Shown here: in pieces, positions 25,212 to 34,712 of the stretch
Layout of the letters: every line of letters starts with the position of its first letter
Position numbering within the stretch: the first letter of the stretch is position 1
Assembly (NCBI RefSeq): GCF_001514215.1
Contig: NZ_KQ948851.1
Coordinates: 947,153-1,011,152, forward strand
Direction: 5' to 3'
Source of the DNA: Streptomyces bungoensis
Lineage (GTDB): Bacteria; Actinomycetota; Actinomycetes; Streptomycetales; Streptomycetaceae
DNA length: 64,000 nt
Made by a program: the position numbers and the translations under genes
The notes under the pieces: generated by a model
Database searches by the model: none
What the model was told of the DNA's origin: nothing
What the model saw: the letters and a program-made list of their open reading frames with translations, nothing else

Positions 25212-26285
25212 GTGACGACACCGATGGAGACCGCACGGGCCGCACAGGTCCAAGAGACCGCCCAGCCGGACACGACGGCCAGGTGGCGCGAGGTGGCCGC
25301 GGCCACCGGTCCCGCGGACCGCCCGGCGGCCGAGGCGGGCGTGCGCCTGGCCTACCGGCTGGCGGGCCTGCCCGAGCCGGAGCGCATCGTGTGGGCGGGC
25401 TCGCCCCGCGAGGGCGCGGCCCTGGCCGCACGGCTCACGGCGGACGGAACGGCAGGCCGCAGCGTCCGCGAGGCGGTGCGCACCCGGCCGTGGGCCGCCG
25501 CCCGGGAGCGGGTCCTCGACCGGCTCGGGCCGGCCGGCTGGGCCGGGCACTGGGCGCTGACGGGTGCTCAGCTGTGGGAGGGCGCCACCATGCTGACCGA
25601 GCGCATCCGGACGGGTGTGGTCGAGGCCTCGGCGGCCGGGGAGGAGGGCGGTGAGCAGGCCGTCCGGCTCGTGCTGCTCGACGCCGTCCTGGGCCAGCAC
25701 GACGCGGCCTGGCTGGCCGCCTTCGACGGCCAGGACGGCGCGGACTCCCTCGCCGGGATCGCCGCGGTCGCCCGCGCCGCGGGCTGGTGGTGGCCGTACG
25801 AGAAGACCGCCGTCGTCTGCGAGCGCCCTGGGGAACTGCACCGCGACGAGGCGGGCCGGCTGGACCGCGGGGACGGACCGGCGCTCGCCTTCCCCGACGG
25901 GTTCGCCCTGTACGCGTGGCGCGGCATGCCGGTCCCCGCCGCGTTCCTGGCGGAGCTCGCCGGACTGACGCCCGAGCGGATACGCGAGGAGGAGAACGCC
26001 GAGCTGCGCCGCGTGATGCTCGAGCACTACGGCTACGACCGGTACCTGGAGGAGTCCGGGGCCGAACCCGTGCAGCGGGACGAGGCGGGCGTGCTGTGGC
26101 GCATCGACCTGGACGGGGACGAGCCGCTGGTCATGGTCGAGGTGGTCAACTCCACGCCGGAGCCCGACGGCACCCACCGCGTCTACTGGCTGCGGGTCCC
26201 GCCACGGGTCCGGACCGCGCGGGAGGGCGTCGCCTGGACCTTCGGACTGGAGGAGGCCGACTACACACCGGAGAGGGAGACCTGA
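25212..26285 (+). CDS. DUF6745-like protein
   Basis: A 357-residue protein whose C-terminal half (GFALYAWRGMPVPAAFLAE, LRRVMLEHYGYDRYLEESGAE, then VAWTFGLEEADYTPERET) looks like the DUF6745 domain, recalled by motif rather than searched. The N-terminal part is Ala/Arg-rich and helical. GTG at 25212 has GGAG upstream. The gene is in an operon with the preceding 108-residue protein and divergent from the STM401x operon. Function unknown. DUF6745 proteins often neighbour LRR-type proteins, which fits here. Confidence 0.75.
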   Translation: MTTPMETARAAQVQETAQPDTTARWREVAAATGPADRPAAEAGVRLAYRLAGLPEPERIVWAGSPREGAALAARLTADGTAGRSVREAVRTRPWAAARERVLDRLGPAGWAGHWALTGAQLWEGATMLTERIRTGVVEASAAGEEGGEQAVRLVLLDAVLGQHDAAWLAAFDGQDGADSLAGIAAVARAAGWWWPYEKTAVVCERPGELHRDEAGRLDRGDGPALAFPDGFALYAWRGMPVPAAFLAELAGLTPERIREEENAELRRVMLEHYGYDRYLEESGAEPVQRDEAGVLWRIDLDGDEPLVMVEVVNSTPEPDGTHRVYWLRVPPRVRTAREGVAWTFGLEEADYTPERET

Positions 26286-26343
26286 GCCGGCGCCGGCCGA
26301 AATTCCGTCGAGTCCGGCATCCGGCGGCGCCTACCCTGCGGGC

Positions 26344-26682
26344 ATGGCCCACGCGAAGACCTCCTACGTCTGCCTGCCCTGCCGGGCCTCCTACAAGCAG
26401 CCCTACGACGCCTACGGAAAGGGCAGGCAGCGGATCTGCCCCCGCTGCGCTCAGCCGCTGATCCACGCCGGCTCCGCCTTCGCCGCACCGCGCCGAAGGG
26501 ACGTCGCGGCGTGGCGGACCCTGTCGGTCCTGCTTCACGCCGGCGTCGGCTTCCACAAGAGCTGCTGCGGCGGGCCCGGCTACCGTCCCCGCACCCTGCG
26601 GGAGGTCCGGGAGCGGATGACGTACGCCCGGCGCGGCGGCGAGCCCTTCGCCAGGGCACTCGTGCGGCCCGAAGTGCCCTGA
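26344..26682 (+). CDS. small zinc-ribbon protein, hypothetical
   Basis: A 112-residue basic protein with paired cysteines YVCLPC and ICPRC about 28 residues apart, forming a zinc ribbon in the first 40 residues. A later KSCCGGPGYRP segment follows. It may bind nucleic acid, but nothing more can be said. The ATG at 26344 follows the DUF6745-type gene by 58 bases on the same strand, and it is convergent with the MerR-clamp gene 9 bases away. Confidence 0.75.
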   Translation: MAHAKTSYVCLPCRASYKQPYDAYGKGRQRICPRCAQPLIHAGSAFAAPRRRDVAAWRTLSVLLHAGVGFHKSCCGGPGYRPRTLREVRERMTYARRGGEPFARALVRPEVP

Positions 26683-26691
26683 CGCCTGACG

Positions 26692-27780
26692 CTAGTCGTC
26701 CAGGCGCACCGGCATGAGGATCGAGAAGGCGCCCTCGTCGTCGGGCCGGCGGATCGCCAGCGGTGCCGTAGGGGCGCCGAACTCCAGGACCAGCTCGTCG
26801 CGGGCCCCGGCCGTGAGCGCGTCCAGCAGGAACTCCCGGTCGACGCCCACGGCGCCCTGGTCGTCGTCCCCGTCCGCGCAGACGGTCACCGTGCCGTCGT
26901 CCGACACCCTGAGCACGCTGACGTCGTGCGGCTCGCCGTCCGGCCGGCGCGGCTCGCCCGCCCGCACCGGGCCGGTCTCCAGTGCCTCCCGGAGGGCAGC
27001 GGTGGCGACGACGGCCCGGCGGCCGGCCGGCAGCCGGACCAGGCGGCGGTAGTCGGGGAAGTCGTGGTCGAGGCACGGGCCGGCCGCCTGGCGGTCGCCG
27101 GAGTCCAGCGACACCCGGTCACCGTCGACCGTGAGCCGCACCGGCTCCGCGCCCTGCGCCAGCGCGCGCATCGCCTCGGCGAGGGGCAGCGGCACGATCG
27201 CCTGGACGCGGGGCCCGTCGTACCCGGTGGCGGCGGTCCGGGCGACGGCCATCCGGTAGCGGTCGGTGGCCACCACGTTCAGTCCGTCGCCGTCGACGTC
27301 GAACAGGATCCCGGCGAGCATCGGCAGCTCCGGGTCCGTGCCGGCGGCGAAACGGACCGCGTCCAGGGCGGCGGCCAGCTCCGGCGCGGTGACGGTCAGC
27401 CGGACGGTGGCGGTGCGCAGTGACGTCATGGGGTTCTCCCTGTGGTCGTGGTCGAGTAGCGCTCGGAGCGTGGAGAACTCCCTGCGGGCATCGGACAGCC
27501 CCAGTTCGAGGCGGCGCAGGTGCGCCCGGAAGAGCCCGTGCACCAGGTCCGGATCCGCGCTGGACCAGCCGGCCAGGACCAGCCGGATGTCCGCCAGGGG
27601 CATGCCGGCCCGCCGCAGACGGGCCAGCAACCGGGCCTCGCCGCACTGCTCGGGGTCGTACCAGCGGTAGCCGCTGACCGGATCCACCCACGCCGGGACC
27701 AGCACACCGGCACGGTCGTAGAAGCGGAGCGCACTGACGCTCAGTCCGCTGTCCCGGGCCATCTCCCCAATGCTGCGCAT
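26692..27780 (-). CDS. MerR DNA-binding domain fused to DnaN-like sliding clamp domain
   Basis: A 362-residue two-part protein. Residues 1-110 are a MerR-type winged helix and dimerisation helix (IGEMARDSGLSVSALRFYDRAGVL, GYRWYDPEQ). From about residue 120 the sequence matches DNA polymerase III beta-subunit folds: PMLAGILFDVDGDGLNVVATDRYRM, then VDREFLLDALTAG, and a C terminus ending FSILMPVRL, like the clamp's last strand. Only about two clamp-type domains are present, so a full ring would need other stoichiometry than DnaN. The ATG at 27780 has GGAG 7 bases upstream; a GTG 12 bases earlier is possible. The role is unknown, perhaps ligand sensing by a clamp fold. Confidence 0.85.
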   Translation of the reverse strand: MRSIGEMARDSGLSVSALRFYDRAGVLVPAWVDPVSGYRWYDPEQCGEARLLARLRRAGMPLADIRLVLAGWSSADPDLVHGLFRAHLRRLELGLSDARREFSTLRALLDHDHRENPMTSLRTATVRLTVTAPELAAALDAVRFAAGTDPELPMLAGILFDVDGDGLNVVATDRYRMAVARTAATGYDGPRVQAIVPLPLAEAMRALAQGAEPVRLTVDGDRVSLDSGDRQAAGPCLDHDFPDYRRLVRLPAGRRAVVATAALREALETGPVRAGEPRRPDGEPHDVSVLRVSDDGTVTVCADGDDDQGAVGVDREFLLDALTAGARDELVLEFGAPTAPLAIRRPDDEGAFSILMPVRLDD

Positions 27781-27927
27781 CTCGTTCTCCACACCCGGGA
27801 CTCTGGGCCCTCGACAAGGTCGAGGGTCAACTCGGCGGCCACCGCGAGAAATTCGCTGTCCGCCGCCCGGCCCCTTTCCTAGACTCGGCACGCACCGCCG
27901 AACCGTGACCACCGAAGGGAGCCCGCC

Positions 27928-28044
27928 GTGCGTGACCGTACCGCCGTCGTCGTTCCCCCGTCGCGGTCCGAGGTGATCCTGGTGTCCTCGTCCGTCCGGT
28001 GCCCGCTGCGCGGCCGGCACCGGATGCCCGCGACCACCCTCTGA
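27928..28044 (+). CDS. possible 38-residue leader peptide upstream of EF-G2
   Basis: A short frame, GTG at 27928 to TGA at 28042-28044, preceded by GAAGGGA at good spacing. It lies 122 bases before the EF-G start with no other gene between. The product is Val/Ser-rich then basic ([15 protein letters not shown]). A translated leader before a ribosome-acting gene would suit attenuation control. Evidence is only position and ribosome site. Confidence 0.35.
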   Translation: MRDRTAVVVPPSRSEVILVSSSVRCPLRGRHRMPATTL

Positions 28045-28166
28045 CCCGGTTCACCAACCCGAACTCCGTCCTTTCACAGGCGAGTTCACGGTCTCCCGCG
28101 TCTCCTCGTCCGGGAAATCGCGCTGCCCTCTTTTCGAACCGCAGTTCCGCAGAAAGGCCACGGGCC

Positions 28167-30230
28167 GTGCGCACCAACCTCAGCACCCTCGCCGTCGTCC
28201 GCAACCTCGGCATCCTCGCCCACGTCGACGCCGGCAAGACCACCGTCACCGAGCGGATCCTGTACGCCACCGGCACCACGCACAAGCGGGGCGAGGTGCA
28301 CGACGGCACGACCGTCACCGACTTCGACCCGCAGGAACGCGACCGCGGCATCACGATCTTCGCCGCCGCCGTCAGCTGCGCCTGGGACGGCCACCGCATC
28401 AACCTCATCGACACCCCCGGCCACGTCGACTTCGCCGACGAGGTCGAACGCTCGCTGCGCGTCCTCGACGGCGCGGTCGCCGTCTTCGACGCCGTCGCCG
28501 GCGTCGAGCCGCAGAGCGAGTCGGTGTGGCGGCAGGCCGACCGGCACGGCGTGCCGAGGATCGCGTTCGTCAACAAGCTGGACCGCGCGGGCGCCGACCT
28601 CGACCGGGCCGTCGACTCGATCCGGGAACGGCTGCATCCCGTCCCGCTCGTCGTGCAGCTGCCGATCGGCGCCGAGGACGGCTTCACCGGCGTGGTGGAC
28701 CTGGTCCGCATGCGCTCCCTGGTCTGGGCCGACGGCGACGCCGCGGCCGTGGAGGGGCCGGTGCCCGAGTCGCTGCGGGACGAGGCCCTGCGGCGGCGCC
28801 GGGCGCTGGAGGAGGCCGTGGCCGAGCTGCACCCGGCCGCCCTGGAGGAGTTCTGCGACCGGGAGACGCTGTCGGCCGCCACCCTCACCGCGTGCCTGCG
28901 CGACCTGACCCGCACCGGCGACGGCGTGGTCGTGCTGTGCGGCTCGGCCTACCGCAACCGCGGCATCGAACCGCTGCTGGACGCGGTGGTGGCCTACCTG
29001 CCGTCACCGCTGGACGTGCCCGCCGTACGCGGCGTCCACCAGGACACCGAACAGCGGCGCCCCGCCGACCCCGGCGCACCGTTCGCGGCGCTCGCGTTCA
29101 AGGTCCACGCGGGCGGCACCGGCCGCCTGACCTACGTCCGCGTCTACTCGGGCGCCCTCGAGAAGGGAGACACCGTGGCCGACCCGGGCACCGGGCGCAC
29201 CGAACGCGTGACGCGGATCCTGCGCGTCATGGCGGACCGGCATATCCAGCTGGACCGCGCGGTCGCCGGTGACATCGTCGCGCTCGCGGGCCCGAAGGCC
29301 ACGCGGGCCGGCTCGACCCTGTGCGACCCCGGCGCCCCGCTGCTCCTGGAGCCGACCGCGGCCGCCGAGCCCGTGGTGTCCGTGGCCGTCGAGGCGCGCC
29401 GCAGCACCGACACCGGCCGGCTGGCGACCGCGCTGGCCCGGCTGGCGGAGGAGGACCCCTCGCTGGTCGTCCGCACCGACGCCGAGACCGGGCAGACGGT
29501 GCTGTCCGGCATGGGTGAACTGCACCTGGAGGTGGCGGTGGAGAAGATCCGCCGGGACGGCGGACCGGAGGTCACCGTGGGTCGTCCCCGCGTCGCGTAC
29601 CGGGAGACCGTCGTACGCGGGGTGAGCGGACTGGTCCACCGGCACGTCAAACAGGACGGCGGCGCCGGGCAGTTCGCCCACGTCGTCCTCGACGTCGATC
29701 CGCTGGGCGGCGAAGTCGGTTTCACCGGCTTCGAGTTCCGGTCCACGGTGGCCGGCGGCCGGGTGCCGCAGGAGTTCGTGCGCGCGGTCGAGGCCGGCTG
29801 CCGGGACGCCCTCGCCGAGGGTCCGCTCGGCGGTCACCCGGTGACCGGGCTGCGGGTCACGCTGACCGACGGCTCGACCCACGTGAAGGACTCCTCCGAC
29901 ACCGCCTTCCGCACCGCCGGCCGGCAGGGCCTGCGCGAGGCGCTGCACGCCTGCGCGGTGGCCCTGCTGGAGCCGGTGGTCGAGGTCACGGTCACCGCGC
30001 CCGAGGACGGGCTCGGTGCGGTGCTCGGCGATCTGGCCGCCCGGCGCGGCCGGGTCACCGGCTCCGCGAGCCGGGGCGGCCGCGCGGTCCTGACGGCCAC
30101 CGTGCCGCTGGCCGAACTCTTCGGCTACGCGACCCGGTTGCGCAGCCGCACCCAGGGCCGCGGCACCTTCACCACCCGCCCGGCCGGTCACGCGCAGGCG
30201 CCGGCGGCGGTGACGGTGGCCTCCCGGTAG
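28167..30230 (+). CDS. elongation factor G-like GTPase (second EF-G)
   Basis: A 687-residue translation GTPase. The G1 loop is AHVDAGKT, G2 is DGTTVTDF followed by RDRGITI, G3 DTPGHVDF and G4 NKLD. Domains II to V follow, including [10 protein letters not shown] of domain III and the domain IV region [15 protein letters not shown]. Length is near that of EF-G. It is not in the rpsL-rpsG-fusA-tuf context, so it is the second EF-G (EF-G2/fusB type) of Streptomyces or a ribosome-protection-type relative. The GTG at 28167 is chosen because it abuts the conserved N terminus [19 protein letters not shown] strong terminator follows. Confidence 0.87.
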   Translation: MRTNLSTLAVVRNLGILAHVDAGKTTVTERILYATGTTHKRGEVHDGTTVTDFDPQERDRGITIFAAAVSCAWDGHRINLIDTPGHVDFADEVERSLRVLDGAVAVFDAVAGVEPQSESVWRQADRHGVPRIAFVNKLDRAGADLDRAVDSIRERLHPVPLVVQLPIGAEDGFTGVVDLVRMRSLVWADGDAAAVEGPVPESLRDEALRRRRALEEAVAELHPAALEEFCDRETLSAATLTACLRDLTRTGDGVVVLCGSAYRNRGIEPLLDAVVAYLPSPLDVPAVRGVHQDTEQRRPADPGAPFAALAFKVHAGGTGRLTYVRVYSGALEKGDTVADPGTGRTERVTRILRVMADRHIQLDRAVAGDIVALAGPKATRAGSTLCDPGAPLLLEPTAAAEPVVSVAVEARRSTDTGRLATALARLAEEDPSLVVRTDAETGQTVLSGMGELHLEVAVEKIRRDGGPEVTVGRPRVAYRETVVRGVSGLVHRHVKQDGGAGQFAHVVLDVDPLGGEVGFTGFEFRSTVAGGRVPQEFVRAVEAGCRDALAEGPLGGHPVTGLRVTLTDGSTHVKDSSDTAFRTAGRQGLREALHACAVALLEPVVEVTVTAPEDGLGAVLGDLAARRGRVTGSASRGGRAVLTATVPLAELFGYATRLRSRTQGRGTFTTRPAGHAQAPAAVTVASR

Positions 30231-30247
30231 CCGGGCCGCCCGTCCGC

Positions 30248-30286
30248 GGTTCGTGTCGCGCACCAGCCCGGTGCGCGACACGAACC
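30248..30286. terminator. bidirectional terminator between EF-G2 and GH55-like genes
   Basis: A perfect 17-bp stem (30248-30264 with 30270-30286) and 5-base loop lie between two converging genes, 18 bases after the EF-G stop. Confidence 0.85.
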
Positions 30287-30312
30287 CCTGCGGCGCTTCG
30301 GCGCACGGGGTC

Positions 30313-32115
30313 TCAGGGGTACGAAACCACCGTCGAAGGCGTCGTCGAGGTCCCCGACGTCGGCGCCCCGGTGTCGTTGATGACGTGCTCGTACTGGCCG
30401 TTGCCGCCGAGCGAGATCACCAGCAGGTCGTGGAACCGGACCCCCGGCCGCTGCGGGGCGGCGAAGCCGCTGTGCTGGACGATGGTCGGGTCCACGTTGT
30501 AGAAGCAGTAGCTGCCCAGGCCCCAGGCCTCGTGCGCGGTCACATTGTCGCCGACCTTGTAGGCGGCGTACCCCTTGACGGAGCCGTTCTGGATCGCGGC
30601 CTGGTTCGGGGCGTCGTACGCCTTCTCGTTCTGGAAGAAGATCGTCCGGCCGCGCTGCCCGTACCACTGCACGTCGTACTTGTTGAAGTGCTCCACGAAC
30701 AGGCCCGTCGCCAGGACGTCGTCGCCGTTCACCACCACGCCGTAGTCGGCGCGGTTGGTCTCCCAGCCCACGCCGGTGCCGTGGTCGGCGCGCCACACCC
30801 AGGTGTGGTCGACGATGGTGTGGCGGCTGTTGATCGCCATGCTGGTGGTCGCCCGGCCGGCGCCCGCGCCGCCGATGCGCACGAACACGTCCTGCACGGT
30901 GGTCGGGTCGGCCGAGTGGTCCCGGGAAGCGCCGGGCGGGCCGACCTCCAGCAGCGTCGGGGAGTTGACCGGCCCGGCGTCCAGGAGGAACCCGGCGAGA
31001 CGGACGCCGTCCACGTCGGCGACCTTCAGGGCGGTGACGCCGTTGTCCGGGACGATCGTCGCGTAGCCGAGGCCGAGGACGACCGTGCCCGGCCGGTCGA
31101 CCCGGATCGGCTGGTCCACGTGGTAGACGCCCGGGGTGAGCAGCAGGTGCAGTCCCTGGGCCAGCGCCTGGTTGAGGGTGGCGGCACTGACGCCGGGCCT
31201 CGCGACGTAGAACCGGGACAGCGGCAGCGAGGTGCCGCGCGGGGTGCCGTTGCCCCAGGTGACGCCCCGGGCGCCGACGCGCTTCGCCGGGAGGAAGACC
31301 CGGAACTCGTCGCCGCTGACGTACAGGAACGGCTTCTCCCGGGAGACGGGAGTGGTGTCCAGCGTGGTGTACGGCGGGTTCGGGAAGCTCTGCGCGGGGG
31401 CGCCCTGCACGCCCGAGAACACCATGTTCCACACGCCGTTGAGCCAGGAGCCGATGACGCTGTCGCGGGTGTACCACTGCTGCTGCGAGTACGGCCCGAC
31501 CTGGCCGTCGATGCGGCTGTCGGCGATGTAGCCGCCGCTCGCCCAGCCGTAGCCGGAGGGTGCGAGGTTCAGGTCGCCGCGCACGTGCATCCGCCGGAAC
31601 GGCGCCGCCTGGGCCACCGCCCACCGGTTGGTGCCGTTCGCCGGCACCAGGGCGAGGTTCTCCGCCGAACGCCAGAAGTTCTGCGTGGCGTTGCCGTTGA
31701 ACCAGCCCGCGTCGACCGTCACGTCCCCGTGGATGGTCGTGTCGTCGGGGGACAGGCCGAGGCCCGCTATCGAGGTGTAGAAGCCGAGCTGGGCGTTGAG
31801 GCCGGTGTAGGTGCCGGGCTTGAACAGCAGGGCGTAGCGGCCGCTTCCGAACTGGGCCGACTCCTGCTGCGCGAACACCTCGTCGAGGCGGTCCTGGATG
31901 CCGGGCGTGGCGGGGTCGAACACGAGGACGTTCGGGCCGAGGTCGCCCCCGCCGTGCAGGGCGCGCGGGGGACGCCGGTGCGTGCGGGCCGGGGCGGCCG
32001 CCCCGGCCGGCGAGGCGGCTGAGGCCGGAGTGGTCAGACCGGCCACCACCGGGACGGCCGCCGCGGCGGCACCGAGGACGGTCCGGCGCCCGACGGATGG
32101 GGAGGAAGAGGACAT
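30313..32115 (-). CDS. Tat-secreted GH55-like exo-beta-1,3-glucanase
   Basis: A 600-residue exported protein. The N terminus carries a twin-arginine signal (VGRRTVLG then a hydrophobic core, cleavage near ASA). The body is parallel beta-helix-like, with two helix domains as in GH55: NVLVFDPATPGIQDRLDEVF opens the first, and the second has TVQDVFVRIGG and WYGQRGRTIFFQNEKAYDAP, where the Glu is a plausible catalytic acid. Streptomyces GH55 enzymes are often misannotated as adenylyl cyclase or coagulation-factor proteins. Position beside a sugar importer, a GH1 and a GH16 glucanase supports exo-beta-1,3-glucanase activity. Family assignment is from motif recall. Confidence 0.72.
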   Translation of the reverse strand: MSSSSPSVGRRTVLGAAAAAVPVVAGLTTPASAASPAGAAAPARTHRRPPRALHGGGDLGPNVLVFDPATPGIQDRLDEVFAQQESAQFGSGRYALLFKPGTYTGLNAQLGFYTSIAGLGLSPDDTTIHGDVTVDAGWFNGNATQNFWRSAENLALVPANGTNRWAVAQAAPFRRMHVRGDLNLAPSGYGWASGGYIADSRIDGQVGPYSQQQWYTRDSVIGSWLNGVWNMVFSGVQGAPAQSFPNPPYTTLDTTPVSREKPFLYVSGDEFRVFLPAKRVGARGVTWGNGTPRGTSLPLSRFYVARPGVSAATLNQALAQGLHLLLTPGVYHVDQPIRVDRPGTVVLGLGYATIVPDNGVTALKVADVDGVRLAGFLLDAGPVNSPTLLEVGPPGASRDHSADPTTVQDVFVRIGGAGAGRATTSMAINSRHTIVDHTWVWRADHGTGVGWETNRADYGVVVNGDDVLATGLFVEHFNKYDVQWYGQRGRTIFFQNEKAYDAPNQAAIQNGSVKGYAAYKVGDNVTAHEAWGLGSYCFYNVDPTIVQHSGFAAPQRPGVRFHDLLVISLGGNGQYEHVINDTGAPTSGTSTTPSTVVSYP

Positions 32116-32156
32116 GCGCGGCTCTCCTGGTTCAGGAAGTGAACGAAGTGGGGGTG

Positions 32157-32170
32157 GGGGAGCGCTCTCT
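32157..32170. promoter_or_regulatory. LacI-type (CebR/BglR-like) operator candidate
   Basis: GGGGAGCGCTCTCT contains the perfect 8-bp palindrome GAGCGCTC (32160-32167), the core of the CebR operator TGGGAGCGCTCCCA. The outer half-site is degenerate on the right. It sits 42 bases upstream of the GH55-like start, in the divergent region shared with the sugar importer. Confidence 0.5.
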
Positions 32171-32302
32171 CGCCGATGGATGCTTCAGTGGCTTGAAGGA
32201 TGCGTCAAGAGGTGCGACAGAAATTCCGCGGTCCCCCACGGTGCGGGGCCGAGATGCGCAACCGTTGCTGCCGGATCCCTTGACGCGCGGCTCCGACGGC
32301 TA

Positions 32303-32324
32303 TTAACTCACGTCCTAAATTAAG
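32303..32324. promoter_or_regulatory. AT-rich imperfect palindrome upstream of the ABC importer
   Basis: TTAACTCACGTCCTAAATTAAG, about 80 bases before the solute-binding-protein start, is a conspicuous AT-rich island with TTAA near both ends and a CTCACG/CGTGAG flanking repeat (CGTGAG at 32325-32330). It may be a ROK-type operator or the importer promoter. Confidence 0.35.
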
Positions 32325-32403
32325 CCGTGAGGGGCACGAGTGGCGGCTCCGCCGCCGGACGCCCCCCGCACGTCTCGACTCCCGGAAAGGGACACCAGGA
32401 GCC

Positions 32404-33720
32404 ATGCGCAGCACCCGAGCCGCGGCCGTAGGCGCCGTCACCCTGTCTCTCGCCCTCGCGGCCACGGCCTGCGGAGGCGGTTCGTCGACCGGCGGCGGGT
32501 CCGACGACTCACCGAAGACGCTGACGTACTGGGCCTCCAACCAGGGCGCCAGCATCGCCGTCGACAAGAAGGTCCTGCAGCCCGAACTCGACCGGTTCCA
32601 GAAGCAGACCGGCATCAAGGTGAAGCTGGAGGTCGTGCCCTGGTCCGACCTGCTCAACCGGATCCTCGCCGCCACCACCTCCGGCCAGGGCCCGGACGTG
32701 CTGAACATCGGCAACACCTGGAGCGCCTCCCTGCAGGCCACCGGCGCGTTCCTGCCGTGGGACGCGAAGAACTTCGGCAAGATCGGCGGGAAGGACCGCT
32801 TCGTCGACTCCGCGCTCGGCTCGACCGGCGCCCAGGGCAAGGACCCGGCCGCGGTGCCGCTGTACTCGATGGCGTACGCGCTCTACTACAACAAGAAGAT
32901 CTTCGCCGACGCCGGCATCTCCAAGCCCCCGGCCACCTGGGACGAACTCGTCGCCGACGGCAAGAAGATCAAGGCGAAGGGCAAGTCGGTCCTCGGCGCC
33001 GAGGGCGCCAACGTCTCGGAGAACATCCACCACGTCTTCGTCTTCGCCAAGCAGCAGGGCGCCGACTTCTTCACCCCCGACGGCAAGCCCGACTTCACCA
33101 ACCCCAAGGTGGTGGACGCGGTGAAGAGCTACGTCGACCTGATGGCCAAGGACAAGGTCATCCCCACCGGTGACGCCGAGTACGCGCAGAACCAGTCCGT
33201 CAGCGACTTCGCCAAGGGGAAGCAGGCCATGCTGCTGTGGCAGTCCGCCGCCTCCAACCTCAAGTCCCAGGGCATGAGCGAGGACGCGTACGGCATCGCC
33301 CCCGTGCCCGTGCGCTCCGGCACGCCCGGCGCCGGCGCCCAGGTCGACTCGATGGTCGCCGGCATCAACATCGCCGTCTTCAAGAACAGCCACAACCTCG
33401 ACGGCGCCGTGAAGTTCGTGAAGTTCATGACCAGCGACACCGAGCAGAAGACGCTGAACGAGGCCTACACGTCCATCCCGCCGGTCAAGTCCGCCCAGTC
33501 CGACGCGGCGTTCAACACCCCGGCCACCGCGGTCCTCAAGCAGACCCTCGCCACCAGCGCCGCCGCGCTGCCGCAGGTCCCCAGCGAGTCGCAGTTCGAG
33601 ACGACGGTGGGCACGGCCGTCAAGGAGCTGTTCGCCGACGCCGCCGCCGGACGCGCGATCACCACCGACTCGGTCCGGGCCAAGCTGGAGAAGGCCCAGC
33701 AGCAGATGCCGGCGGCCTGA
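32404..33720 (+). CDS. sugar ABC transporter solute-binding lipoprotein
   Basis: A 438-residue extracytoplasmic solute-binding protein of family 1 (CebE/MalE-like). It has a lipoprotein signal with lipobox LAATAC, a Gly/Ser linker, and the SBP1 fold beginning LTYWASNQGASI. Given the flanking beta-1,3-glucanases and beta-glucosidase, laminaribiose or short beta-glucan oligomers are the likely ligand (inference). The ATG has a good site (CAGGAG) upstream. It is the first gene of a four-gene plus-strand operon with two permeases and GH1; no ATPase is encoded, so the shared MsiK-type ATPase probably energises it. Confidence 0.92.
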   Translation: MRSTRAAAVGAVTLSLALAATACGGGSSTGGGSDDSPKTLTYWASNQGASIAVDKKVLQPELDRFQKQTGIKVKLEVVPWSDLLNRILAATTSGQGPDVLNIGNTWSASLQATGAFLPWDAKNFGKIGGKDRFVDSALGSTGAQGKDPAAVPLYSMAYALYYNKKIFADAGISKPPATWDELVADGKKIKAKGKSVLGAEGANVSENIHHVFVFAKQQGADFFTPDGKPDFTNPKVVDAVKSYVDLMAKDKVIPTGDAEYAQNQSVSDFAKGKQAMLLWQSAASNLKSQGMSEDAYGIAPVPVRSGTPGAGAQVDSMVAGINIAVFKNSHNLDGAVKFVKFMTSDTEQKTLNEAYTSIPPVKSAQSDAAFNTPATAVLKQTLATSAAALPQVPSESQFETTVGTAVKELFADAAAGRAITTDSVRAKLEKAQQQMPAA

Positions 33721-33725
33721 GCACG

Positions 33726-34712
33726 ATGACGACCACCACGCTCGAGGAGCCGGTGCGCAAGGCTCCCCCCGGGACGGCGGCGCGCGAGCCCCGCCGCCCC
33801 GGGCGGCTCCGCCGCGTCTCCCTGCCGTACCTGCTGCTCCTGCCCGCCCTGCTCCTCGAACTCCTCGTCCACCTCATCCCGATGGTGATCGGCATCGTGA
33901 TGAGCTTCAAGGAGCTCACCCAGTTCTACATCCGCGACTGGGGCACCGCCCCCTGGTCCGGCCTGGCCAACTACAGGATGTCGGTGGACTTCGACGCCCC
34001 CGTCGGCGAGGCCCTGCTCCACTCCTTCTTCGTCACGGTCGGCTTCACCCTCCTCTCCGTCGCCCTGTGCTGGCTGATCGGCACCGCGGCCGCGATCTAC
34101 ATGCAGGACACGTTCCGCGGCCGGGGCCTGCTGAGAGCGCTCTTCCTGATCCCCTACGCCCTGCCGGTGTACGCGGCGGTCATCACCTGGGTCTTCATGT
34201 TCCAGCACGACAACGGCCTGGTGAACCACGTCCTCCACGACCAGCTGCACCTCACCGACAAACCCTCCTTCTGGCTCATCGGCGACAACAGCTTCTACGC
34301 CCTGCTGACCGTGTCGGTGTGGAAGGGCTGGCCGTTCGCGTTCCTCATCGTGATGGCCGGCCTGCAGAACATCCCCGGGGAGCTGTACGAGGCGGCGGCC
34401 CTGGACGGCGCCGGGATCTGGCAGCAGATCCGCCGCATCACGCTCCCGTCCCTCCGCCCGGTCAACCAGGTCCTGCTGCTCGTCCTCTTCCTGTGGACCT
34501 TCAACGACTTCAACACGCCGTACGTCCTGTTCGGCAAGTCGGCTCCGGAGGCCGCGGACCTCATCTCGGTCCACATCTACCAGGCGTCCTTCGTCACCTG
34601 GAACTTCGGCACCGGCTCCGCCATGTCCGTCCTGCTCCTGCTCTTCCTGCTCGTCGTGACGGGCGCCTACCTCCTGCTCACCTCACGCGGACGGAGGGCC
34701 GCCGATGTCTAG
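33726..34712 (+). CDS. sugar ABC transporter permease (MalF/CebF-like)
   Basis: A 328-residue inner-membrane permease with six hydrophobic segments. The EAA loop ELYEAAALDGAGIWQQIRRITLP contacts the ATPase. The N terminus is basic and Pro-rich, typical of MalF-type subunits. The start ATG lies 5 bases after the solute-binding gene. Its 3' end overlaps the next permease by 8 bases. Confidence 0.92.
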   Translation: MTTTTLEEPVRKAPPGTAAREPRRPGRLRRVSLPYLLLLPALLLELLVHLIPMVIGIVMSFKELTQFYIRDWGTAPWSGLANYRMSVDFDAPVGEALLHSFFVTVGFTLLSVALCWLIGTAAAIYMQDTFRGRGLLRALFLIPYALPVYAAVITWVFMFQHDNGLVNHVLHDQLHLTDKPSFWLIGDNSFYALLTVSVWKGWPFAFLIVMAGLQNIPGELYEAAALDGAGIWQQIRRITLPSLRPVNQVLLLVLFLWTFNDFNTPYVLFGKSAPEAADLISVHIYQASFVTWNFGTGSAMSVLLLLFLLVVTGAYLLLTSRGRRAADV

